Shown: in pieces, positions 34,302 to 44,453 of the stretch
Layout of the letters: every line of letters starts with the position of its first letter
Position numbering within the stretch: the stretch's first letter is position 1
Source: Corallium rubrum
Taxonomy: Eukaryota > Cnidaria > Anthozoa > Scleralcyonacea > Coralliidae
Assembly (NCBI GenBank): GCA_964035015.1
Contig: OZ036013.1
Coordinates: 4,320,001-4,384,000 of the forward strand
Direction of reading: 5' to 3'
Length of the DNA stretch: 64,000 bases
Translations under genes and position numbers: made by a program
The notes under the pieces: generated by a model
What the model was told of the DNA's origin: nothing
What the model saw: only the letters and a program-made list of their open reading frames with translations
Database searches by the model: none

Positions 34302-35449
34302 GCTTTTTCAGGCAATTTTAATAATTTGGGCATTTTTCATTGGGTAAATTTTTCGTTGAGTACAATAACGTGCTGTGGATCTGCTATTTATGCCACAAAA
34401 TGTGCCGGACAAACAAACCAAAATTGACTTTCAAATAGTGACGTCATCACGACGGAGCGCTATTATTCTATTAAGTATTAACGCGTCGTATTTTCCTATT
34501 TTTTCTCTCTTCGCCAATACCACCCCTCTCCCTTCTAGTAAAGGCATACACATCTACTTAAACCTCAATCCTATCCTATCCTGAAAAATATCAATTGATG
34601 TTCGTTGATGTCAAATGTTAGCTATTAAGCCCAGGACTTCATTTAACTTCGCGAGCTACTGCATTCCTCGTTTAAAGCGAATTAAGCGTAGTGTTCTGTG
34701 GTCTGTATTAAAAATTAAGCGCTAAAAGCAATGCATTTTCATTTTTTTGGTTGGCTAGACCGGCGAGTAGCACGTCAAAATGCACTGCTTCAACAACATG
34801 TACACAGTACGTATGCTTTGAGGAATCATCGACAAATTGCTTGTTTCGTCCACAACAAATTGCTTGTTTCGTTCACAAAACAGAATAATGTTCCACTGCT
34901 ATCATAATCCATGAGGAAATATGAACGGAACTGTGAGTGGAAGTGAGAGATATACTATTTTCACGTAATTTCTCCTACAGAAACGTCCTTAAAAATAGTT
35001 CCGATCTGTTAAACCAGGAACTAGAATTACAGCTGCAGAAGTAAAATTTACATGATATTTGTTTCTCAATACAACAGACAAACTAATGTGGATAGCTATT
35101 TATATATACGTACCTAATCAATGCATCCCAAAAGAGGAACGCTGTGGATTTTTGTCGCTTAATCCATTAGAATTCTTTGCTTCCTTGGTGAATTGCAATT
35201 CTATAAAGCATTTGGGGGTGTTCCTTGAATAATTTCTCTCTTCAAACAACTCACCTATATACTAAGCCAATCACTAGGCTTTTCTCATTTGTATGTGAAC
35301 TAAACTTGCCAATGATTGGTCGAAAGTAATTTGTTACTTCCCACGACTTTGCACGTGACCATTCATTCCTTGTTTTCGTTCTGAGAATTCTCCTGGTTAT
35401 CTGCTATTCAAGTGCCACACATTCAGTCGACGAAAGTACTGTAGATGTC

Positions 35450-35548
35450 ATGATTTGCCATCTATGCAATGAAAATAAACTGTCAAAAGAGTTTCCTTTT
35501 GTTCCCCTTACTGAAAATTGTGATCATCCTCTATTACACTGTCTAAGA
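35450..35548 (+). CDS. RING-UBL-TerD gene exon 1 (first half of the finger)
   Basis: 33 codons, MICHLCNENKLSKEF to CDHPLLHCLR, donor AGA|GTAAGT. The zinc finger is split between this exon and the next; the sixth ligand, C34, is the first residue of exon 2. Confidence 0.8.
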
Positions 35549-38137
35549 GTAAGTACATTGCCATACTTTTCCTTGTTAGTATTTAAATTGTTGTAGCGAT
35601 TCGGTATAAGAATTAGTATTGAAAATTTTATTAATCACCTCCGTACATCAAACTCTATAAAAATTTCTCCCTGTATAGTATCAGGCTACTATTTCGCTAC
35701 TTTGAGGTTTAGTTCCGGTGGTCAGCAATTTTAACCCTAGTGCATGCATGTGTGTGTGAATAAATATACATACTGTAATACCCTTATTAAAATGGATACT
35801 ATTATAAAAGATAAATCTATACAATACATATATATAGCAAAAATAATCAAGTGGACTACATGGTCCAAGCTGCCTTGGTAATTCATCAGGCAAGCCCTTG
35901 GTCTGTATTAAAAATTTATATTACATATAAAAATATAGCAACTAGGCCAGCCTGCTTTGCCTAGCCCAGTTATAACCTGATGGAAATGCATGTTCATGTA
36001 ATTATTTTCCCCTGGTAAAGTTGACTGAATTAAACTTTGTAATTTGTGACAATATTTATTCATTAACTTAACCAAGTGAACAATAAAGAAAGCTGACTTT
36101 TTTTTTTCAAAGAAAGTTGATGATTGAGTGAGCGAGTGAGTCAGAGGCAGCCAGAAGGCTCCTCTTTCAATGGCTACTATGTACTTAAGGCAGAGGTGGG
36201 TGCCACTCCTATCCCTAATGGTGTTGATTTTGCAGAGGGAGGCAAAATGGAGAACCAACTGGTGAAAAACCCTCAAGGCACAGGAGAGAATCAACAATGC
36301 TACTCACATGAAGTCACCCACCCAAGTACTACTCCATTTGACTGGTGTTGGTAACTAAGTCAATTGATCGGCTTGTGTCACCCATGCCTCCCAGATATGA
36401 TCCTGAATTAAAGTTTAAATTGGACAAAGATGCAAGATAGATCAGGAAACTCGGCCTGGCTTACTGGGTCACGTAAACAACCAAAAGTCAAAACAGCATT
36501 AATTTCACATTCATTGAAGAGCAACTGGAATTGGGGTTGACTACAAATGTCTTACATGTATATTACTAGTTTTTAGACAACTGCCAAATGAATGTTGCTA
36601 AACTAATAAGGCCTATTTACTTTTTTTATAGTGTGCAACAAAATCTGTTAAGAACCATCAGAAATGTTCCCAATGTGGGAATATAGTTAGTGAAGAGAGT
36701 GAAAAATATCAGCAGTACATTGAGGCACTGGAATTTTTGTTTCCAACTCTTGACACTGAAGACCAAGCTGAACAGATTAGTGGTGCTACTTCAGTAACTA
36801 TACATAGTGCTGCCTCATCCGGATCCCGTATTGTTGTAACAACTCTGTCAGGAGAATGTACAACTCTTTCATATCACCCACATAAAACAATCCTAAATCT
36901 CAAGGTTGAAATTGAAAAAGATCTTAAAACACCTTGCAACAAACAGTGTTTGCTGTATAATGAGACTGAATTGAAGGTAATGTGATACTTTTAACAATAA
37001 AACATATTTATTGTATAATTATACATAATATATAATAAACACACACATATCAATATATCGATGTCGTTATATATCTATACATCAATCTGTTGATTGCAAA
37101 TTTGGGAATTGCAAAAAATGTAAATTTGCTGCAGATTGTCCAAGTAAGTTAAGCAAATGTGTCATGCATGAAACAGATTTCAAATCATTTCTATGGCGAT
37201 GAATGAATGATCAAACTTTCATGGTTTACATTTATGAGTTTTAGTGGCAATAGCTGTTTACTATATATTACTAATTCATGAATATATTAAGGGACAAGTG
37301 GGAGTGTGGGTGAGCTAATCTTGCAAATGCCAATTATACTATAGTGGCTTACTGGGTCTGCAGACCCAAAAATGGCATTTCTTAAAACGTGGTCAACTCT
37401 CCTGTCATGTGGGGTCAATGGAAAATTTTCATAGCTCTTGGTAAAAAAGAAGACAATAATGCTTTATGCTCAATCCATTTCTCATTATTTACTGTATATA
37501 TTTTATCTTGTATTTTTAGACAACAAATCAATATGACAAACTCTCAACACTAAAAGACTACAATGTGCCACCCAACTGCACCATTCATCTCATCATCCTG
37601 CTGTATGCAGTTCCTGAAGGAATGGATCATGTAATCTTTGATCTATTCTGGGGGTATCCAAATAAGGGGAGAGACTATTTGGATGCTACAGTATTTCTTT
37701 ACAGTGGCTCACAATGTATTGAAGTGGTTGACTACAAAAATACTGAAAGTCAAATTTGTTCTGCAATCAAACACTCCGGAGATATAATGGATGATTATAA
37801 ACGCTTAGGTCACCACACAATAGATGTGTCAATCAAATCGATTCCAGCTCACATAGACAAAGTAGTGTTTACTTTGAGTGCATACAATTCCCCCAACCTT
37901 TCAAAATATCGCAATCCAAGTCTTCAATTTTTTGATGCAAATTTTCCAAATAAACAATTATGCGGTGATGAAATGAGCCACGCTGCACGTTGCCCATCCA
38001 TTGTTATGTGTAGTTTGTCGTATAAAGATGGCCAGTGGCAAGTCATTAGTTTAAAAAGTCGAGCTTCTGGATGTGCAAAAAATTATAGCCCTTTGAAGAT
38101 AAAAATTTTTAGTCTCATACGAAAAGGTTACATTTGA
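35450..38137 (+). CDS. RING-like / ubiquitin-like / TerD domain protein
   Basis: Exons 35450-35548, 36632-36976, 37520-38137; all junctions phase 0 with GT/AG (AGA|GTAAGT, TTATAG|TGT, AAG|GTAATG, TTTTAG|ACA). Product 353 residues. Residues 3-48: C3, C6, C24, H26, C31, C34, C45, C48, a C3HC4-type RING-like finger with an unusual four-residue gap between H26 and C31. Residues about 98-176: a ubiquitin-like fold (SRIVVTTLSGE ... ILNLKVEIEKDL ... CLLYNETELK ... TLKDYNVPPNCTIHLI). Residues about 180-345: TerD, seen from YLDATVFLYSG, AIKHSGD, a TIDVSIKSIPAHIDKVVFTL strand pair and GQWQVISL. TerD is best known from bacterial stress and tellurite-resistance operons, often binding calcium. A ubiquitin ligase role is inferred from the finger. 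The start is the only ATG before an upstream stop. No signal peptide or membrane segment. Confidence 0.85.
36632..36976 (+). CDS. RING-UBL-TerD gene exon 2
   Basis: 115 codons from CATKSVKNHQKCSQCGN through an acidic linker into the ubiquitin-like domain. Acceptor TTTTTTTATAG, donor TTGAAG|GTAATG. Confidence 0.85.
37520..38137 (+). CDS. RING-UBL-TerD gene exon 3 (TerD domain)
   Basis: 205 codons plus stop. Acceptor TTTTTAG|ACAACA. The exon starts upstream of the first ATG in it (37,565); the 15 residues before that ATG complete the ubiquitin-like domain. Confidence 0.88.
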   Translation, partial: TTNQYDKLSTLKDYNVPPNCTIHLIILLYAVPEGMDHVIFDLFWGYPNKGRDYLDATVFLYSGSQCIEVVDYKNTESQICSAIKHSGDIMDDYKRLGHHTIDVSIKSIPAHIDKVVFTLSAYNSPNLSKYRNPSLQFFDANFPNKQLCGDEMSHAARCPSIVMCSLSYKDGQWQVISLKSRASGCAKNYSPLKIKIFSLIRKGYI

Positions 38138-38736
38138 AAAAGAAACATGATTGGATTTGTGAAAGATGCTACCACTACAGAAACTATTTTCAAGTATGGG
38201 TAGCTTGATGCTAACTTTAAGCTTATCAGCTATAAATGTAAAAAAAGTTTTAATTAAGGACGAAGCTGTCTGCATGATTATTGTTATGATTTATTGTAGA
38301 AAATTAGTTCAATGCTGCCAGGAATATTTAATATTCTTCATACATAGTAAAGCATAATATTTTGGCAAGGATCATTGTCCATGTTCAAATTAACTTTGTA
38401 GCATTAATTAAACTTGATACTGTAGTCATCATTTAATAAGAACATACACTGTACTGTACACAGTAGTTTAATTACAACCCAACTGTCTCTAAATTACTCA
38501 AAAATGTACATATTGTAGTACGTAAATCTGCATTTATTTTATAACTAATCTTTTTGTTTTGACTTTTGCTGAGATGACCTTGACTTAAAATTTATGGAGT
38601 ACTGTGAAAATAGATTGCTAAATTTTATTCATGAGGTGTCTAAATCGATAAAATATAAAAAGCTGTCCACTGATCCATGTTAATATTGCTAATAATTTTG
38701 TTGCAAATTGTTACGTATTTTGTACACCCAGCACAG

Positions 38737-39097
38737 CAGCGCCGGTTTAGGACTGTGGAGGCCCCTGGGCGATCACTGACCAGCACAATATATCAATTCT
38801 ATTTCTGAATGTATGCTAAGTTACATAGTCAACTTCGCCAATAACAACTTGTCAACTCCATCCATCAATCTGTCATAATCGATTAATCATCATAGTATAC
38901 ACTTTTAGAAGTGACCCTATATATCATCCATATATCTTTTGTCTTGTTTTTGACTCATATTTTGGGCTCTCAAGATTTTTTTCATTTCAACACCTATTTT
39001 TTCAACTTTCAATGCATTTTTGTGGAGCCACCCCCCCTAAAACATTTTGTGGGGGGCCCTGGGCGATCGCCCAGTCCGCGTCCTAAATCCGGCACTG
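38737..39097. mobile_element. 361 bp hAT-type non-autonomous element
   Basis: Ends CAGCGCCGGTTTAGGAC and GTCCTAAATCCGGCACTG, flanked by exact 8 bp copies CAGCACAG (38,729-38,736 and 39,098-39,105). CAG...CTG ends with an 8 bp duplication fit the hAT superfamily. Confidence 0.82.
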
Positions 39098-40228
39098 CAG
39101 CACAGTATAAATTTACATAGTATATATATATATACAAAGCTATTTTTAAGAAAAGCTTGTTTAAGTAATATCTATACGGGTAAGAATCTGTAGCTATATA
39201 TATTATTACAATTCAAAATGACTGTTTGTAATTGAATAAAGATTCGTCCTGATTTCAAATTTTCTGCTCGATATTCTCACTGCTTAACTGAGCCTTAAAC
39301 AGCTTATATTTTTAGACTTTAAAATTGTTGATAAACAAGAACAGTAGACGTGTGAGTATAAGCCATGATAAAACATTTGCATCCGATCTTTATGACATAC
39401 AAGCTTGAGCCGAATTGTGTATGAAATAAAGATAATTTCCACAACTGTACATTATAGTTTGTAAAACCTCTGGTAAAATTAACTATTAAGCGGTAAAAAA
39501 TGTTTTAATATACTTCACAGCTATCGGTTTAACAGCAAGAATAGATATAAAAGCCTTGCTGAAACTTAATTTTTCATGCAACCAACTATTTTAATAGTTG
39601 TATCATCTCTTCTTTGTTTGTGGACATACTCTGGTTGCTCTTCTGTTTGATAACCTTTCGATAATGGACGATAAATTTATCGATGTCTTCTTTTTTTATG
39701 ATGCTTGACCAAAACCGCGACAAGAGCAAATACAATAAAGGTTAAAACCACTATGATTAATATACAGAATAAAGGAATAACTGAAAGGATAACGGAATAG
39801 ACATCTCTCCAAAAAGAACAATTACGTATGGAGCGCAAAGTATATACCACTGAAGTAAGTTATCATACAAGTATACTGAGATTGGTGAAATCGGCGAGTT
39901 GATGTGGCGAGTTCTGAAGTCATATACTGTCGCTGACAAACACTTCGCACTCCTTTTGTCAAGAGTGTACAATATTGCATGTTTAATTTACAATATAAAC
40001 TAGTTTCCTAGACTATAGGATTTTTTTTTTAAATGGATACTTTATTATTTAAATCAATGTTCAGTTGCGTTTCTATTTTTCTTTCCTTCAGTTTAACAAA
40101 CTGATTCTAATTCTCTATACCACGTCACTTCGAACTGTTATAAAAAAGCGTCAGCTGTGTATGTTTATACGCATTAGCTACGCAAGCATTTTAACCGCCA
40201 TGCATGCGCATGTTAACCGCAGTGCGCA

Positions 40229-40264
40229 GTACCTGAGGAGTAAGACTCCAAAACGTCGTACAAA
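40229..40264 (+). ncRNA. Degenerate hammerhead-like motif
   Basis: GTAC at 40,229-40,232, CTGAGGA at 40,233-40,239, a short GA-rich hairpin, AAAACGTC, then GTAC again. Layout matches the hammerhead at 7.6 kb, but the GAAA box reads CAAAA, so the catalytic G is lost. Confidence 0.35.
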
Positions 40265-41028
40265 AATAAAGTTTTAATTTTAACTAAAAAAGCTTTTGGT
40301 CGTTAGTATTTATATAGAATATTATATAGAAAAATTGTCACGCAGTTAGATACTGATTACTGTTTCAACTTAGAATGTACGCATGCATGTATAAATGACG
40401 AGGGAGTATCAAATAGTTAGAAAAAAAAGAACACACAACTGAATATAGCAAAAGTAATGTTTAATATAGAATATAATGACTTATTTATTTCCTTATGCCA
40501 AGGATGCCAAGAGTCTGCAAACTTAAAGCAAACTATATATTGAGTTGAGATGGTCTTGATTTATTTCTTAATTTTCTTGTGAACTAAAGGCGAAATGCTT
40601 TACCTGTTTCTTTTTTCGTCTGATGTTTCTTGGTTTTCAACAGGGTTAGTAGATTAATCCGACAAGGGGAAAAGGACTGTTCGCCTTGAGACTTCCATGC
40701 ATGCATGCACATGGACTGCATGTTTTGAAAAAAGGTTTATCATTTGTCATACAGGTGTACACTTACGTGCTAAAATTAACTCGAGCACCTGGTAAAGCAC
40801 GACTAAATAGGTCGTTAATATTCCTAATAATTCAGAACATGTAAACCCCTTATATCCGATCCTGCCACCCATTATACTTATCACCCAATATAATCTTTAG
40901 TTTAAACTCCTCGACCTAAGGGGAAATCCGAGACGAGTGACTACCCCGTATACTCCCAATGCATTCTCCTGGCATCCTGATTTAAAAATTACATTAAATA
41001 CCTTGACATGGCGATTGTTATTTTTTTC

Positions 41029-41511
41029 TTAAACACGGAGCGAGTGCATGCGTACCTTGAGTAGGTACTTGAGCAGGTTGAGTAGTTAAGGAACACAAAA
41101 CTCATTGGTCAACACGTTACTTCCAGAGCGCACTTTTTCTTAAGTATAGAATATAACTCAAGTCTTTTCTGGTGAAAGCCAAAAGACTTTTTTCGTGGTT
41201 TGGCCAAATTAACAAGTTATTTATTGGCTTCGATTGATCGGTCAGTATATTCGTTAATATTAATTGGAGCTGTGTTCTTTTTTTATATACAGACGTACAG
41301 ACCAGTCTATGACATGCAAATGCAGCAAAGCTCCAAATAAACTGTTTGACATGAAATTCGTTTTTATCTAAATTCTAATACCTTTCTCTGTAATTTAATG
41401 AATTTATGTTGGAATAGTTGGAAGGCAAACATGGACGAAGGATCATTTAAAGCTCCACCAGTTCACTGCGTCGTTGCCAACATTTAAATAGTTTGCTCGC
41501 TCCGTGTTTAA
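41029..41511. mobile_element. TIR element with TTAAACACGGAGCGA ends, copy 2 (483 bp)
   Basis: Same ends as the 980 bp element at 32.18 kb, with shared subterminal GTACT...ATTGGTC...TTACTTCC themes. Shorter internal part, no ORF. Confidence 0.78.
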
Positions 41512-41943
41512 CTGTAACATGAATATTGAAATGTTCTGAATATTACACAATCACTTAAAAGTCGTGGAAAACGGATCAATCAACGAAAAATAACGATGGA
41601 TTAAACTAAATTAAACTAAACTAAACTAAACTAAAGTCAAATTACGTAAATCTAAATCTAGTACAACAAAAGATTTGTGTTATACGTTAACGTAACAAAA
41701 ACGTTTCAATTTCAAGAACAATTTCTTTACTCGCACATCGAGGGTAGATTTATTAAGAACGTGAGAAGTTGGAAACACGCCTTTTATTTCGTCCACCCTG
41801 TTTATTTGAAATGACCCGAGTCTGACGTGGAAAGTACCTTCCGCTTAGTCTTCTTGTGTTGCCCTTTCGTTCCTAATAATTTGAATGGAAAAATAATATA
41901 CGATAAAAATACTGTTCCGAGATCACGGAAGTTATCTTCATGT

Positions 41944-42629
41944 CAGGGGCGGATACAGGGGGGGGGGGTGACTGGGTGACTAGTCACCCCCCTTCCCTGC
42001 CCCAACCAATACAGGATTATACAGCGATACACTAGCAGCTGTTTATACAAATCACAACAGTTACTCGTGTGTAAAACGTGCATAAATTATATTGTATAAC
42101 AATGCTTATTGATACAGGCCGTAGCTATGGCCTCTCCTTTGCATTAAGATTGGACACCATGATACGCTAATATCTTGTAAATTTGAAACCCTAATTTTAA
42201 AACAGTAAGAATCACGATTATATAGACGTATTGTATACAATCTCAATCTGAAATCTGAATATACATAGTAATTTTGGAACATAAACGTATAAAACATATC
42301 CCCATGAGTCCACGACAATGACGACATATGGTGTATTCATATATTTGGGTATTTTGTTTGGTAATTTATATCCTCCAAAACTTTCAAATCCCCCTCAAAA
42401 TGCAGGAAATGCTATTTCAGAGACTCTAAAATTCAAAATTTTTCCGGGGGAGCATGCCCCCGGACCCCCCTGCAAGTTTGTCGGATCTTCGGTGCCACCC
42501 TGCCCCCACGTAGTAAGTATTGCCTGTTTTGCCCCCCCCCCCCCCCCCGCGCCCTTGTTAAATATTCTGCAAGAAACGACTGAGCACCTTATAGTCACCC
42601 CCCTTGCAAAAATCCTGTATCCGCCACTG
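41944..42629. mobile_element. 686 bp TIR element with CAG...CTG ends
   Basis: Ends CAGGGGCGGATACAGG and CCTGTATCCGCCACTG; CATGT on both sides. Contains a G11 and a C20 homopolymer, and inner GTGACT / AGTCACCCCCC repeats. The open frames across it are by-products. Confidence 0.72.
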
Positions 42630-42966
42630 CATGTCCATATAAAACTCGGGCTCGTTGCCTAATTGACAATTATAAATGACACGAGAGAAAGTTTAATGAT
42701 TTTTCAGTTGAAAATCGTTTCTGAAAACCATGAAATATTCTCTTTATGTACATTATCTTCGTATATAATTTCTTCAGTATTATGACCTAGTCGTTAGTAG
42801 TACTGCACTTAAAACAAAAGGTACGCTATGCGTACATGTATCTGCGCCAAATCTTGTAATAAGATCTTAAACGATCTTACAACATCTTATAAGATTTTAG
42901 CGACATCTAATAAGATAACAAACGTATTGGGATATATCTTCACTGCAGTTGAGCCGGATACCGCGT

Positions 42967-43611
42967 GTTTAAAGTATACCCCTGAATCGTCTGTAGGTTT
43001 GTGCCATTCACGAAACTTCTACAGTTAGATAGAGCGTTAAATTCTGTACAACATATGTGAATTAGAGAACGTGGTATAGAATAACGACGGAGAAAAGGCT
43101 ATTTGAACTGACATGAGCGCAAATATCAAATTGCATTATTACGCTATTTACTTGATGGCGTACGGGCGAACGTGGTCATATTTAAAGTAAATCAATCGTC
43201 TGTACGTTTGTGCTATTTCGGAAACTTGTACGGTTAGATAGAGCGTTAAATTCTGTACAACATATGTGAATTAGAAAAATCGTATAGAATTGCAACGGAG
43301 AAAAATATATTTGAACTGAGATGAGCGCAAATATCAAATTGAATTATTACGCTATTTACTTGGCGTACGGTCGAACGCGGTCATATTTAAAGTAAATCAA
43401 TCGTCTGTAGGTTTGTGCCATTTGGGAAACTTGTACGGTTAGATAGAGCGTTAAATTCTGTACAACATATGTGAATTAGAGAACATGGTATAGAATAACA
43501 ACGGAGAAAAGGCTATTTGAACTGACATGAGCGCAAATATCAAATTGCATTATTACGCTATTTACTTGGCGTACGGTCAAACGCAATAATTTTAAAGTAT
43601 CCCTGAATCAT
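42967..43611. repeat. Tandem array, three units of about 206-212 bp
   Basis: Units start near 42,967, 43,179 and 43,385, with a partial fourth at 43,591. Each carries TTTAAAGTA, CGTCTGTA, GTTAGATAGAGCGTTAAATT and GACATGAGCGCAAATATC or close variants. No coding frame is conserved. Confidence 0.88.
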
Positions 43612-43832
43612 ACTACTCCAATCATACAGCACTGCAATTGACTTTCTTCGAAAATAATGTTGTTCTTCGTCTCACTCCGTAGTTCATACAACATGGCGAG
43701 GAAATATAAACAGTCACACTACTGCACACATTACAGGTCAGCGGTTACACCAAAAAGTTAACACACAAACACACACACACACAAACACACAACACGATAG
43801 CAATATATCTGCGCGTTGCGCAGATACAAAAA

Positions 43833-44453
43833 TGAATGGAAGTTAATAAGTATATATAATCGTATAATTACATGCATGCACATGAATTGCACGAAGTAAG
43901 TCATCAGATTACTTGTTTATTATTTATATTAAATATCTCAATTTTCAAGTCATTTTTGAATATGTTTTTTTCGGGCATAATCGCTCTCATCCCAATTTCA
44001 TATCGCGATTTAGAAAACGCTTTAACTTTACGTCTGTTATTATGACAACATTAATTTTTATTGATTATTATTACTATACTCCTTCGACCAATGGGTCATT
44101 CCAGAAAACATCCACACCTCCCCCACGGAGGAAATGTGAAGTTGACCCCCTCCCCCCTTCGGACGTCCCAGTACATTTTACTATTATCAGAAGTAGATTT
44201 ACCCCCCTCCCCTCCCCGGATGGCACAAATTTCCTCTGTGGGGGAGGTATGGATCTTTTCTGGAATGACCCAATCAGAATTCTGTAATTTAGTACATTAA
44301 CGCATTCTGATTTTAAGCATTGTTCTAAATTTTGGATATTATTTACTATAGTTTAATAGAGATAAATATAAGCCGCCTGTTAGATACCATACGCGAGCTT
44401 CCAAGTTGACAAATTTTGAACAACATTTTTAATGCATTGTATTCGTTATTAAA
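43833..44453 (+). repeat. Duplicated segment, copy A
   Basis: Matches 48,093-48,525 in the same orientation (for example AATATCTCAATTTTCAAGTC and TAGAAAACGCTTTAACTTTA in both). Copy A carries the 179 bp MITE and is cut by the 2.5 kb insertion; copy B carries neither. Confidence 0.85.
44093..44271. mobile_element. 179 bp palindromic MITE with AAT target duplication and a known empty site
   Basis: Ends GGGTCATTCCAGAAAACATC and inverted GATCTTTTCTGGAATGACCC. Flanked by AAT on both sides; the paralogous site at 48,343-48,345 reads CGACCAATCAG without the element. Confidence 0.88.

Larger units (their letters stand above)
31808..35449. other. Head-to-head intergenic region of the RNF213-like and TerD genes
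   Basis: 3.6 kb separates two divergent start codons, so the promoters of both genes should be here; no clear core promoter could be identified. It is occupied by three repeats (32.18-33.16, 33.57-33.75 and 34.08-34.30 kb) and a 15-17 bp G run near 33,112. Confidence 0.6.

Noticed and set aside
36124..36354. 76-codon frame inside intron 1 of the TerD gene
   Set aside because: Splicing it in would break the split zinc finger, which joins perfectly without it.
42318..42662. 114-codon frame rich in proline
   Set aside because: Lies in a TIR element and runs through a C20 homopolymer.
43800..43830. TCTGCGCGTTGCGCAGA hairpin as a Helitron 3' end
   Set aside because: No CTRR terminus follows and no TC start was found.
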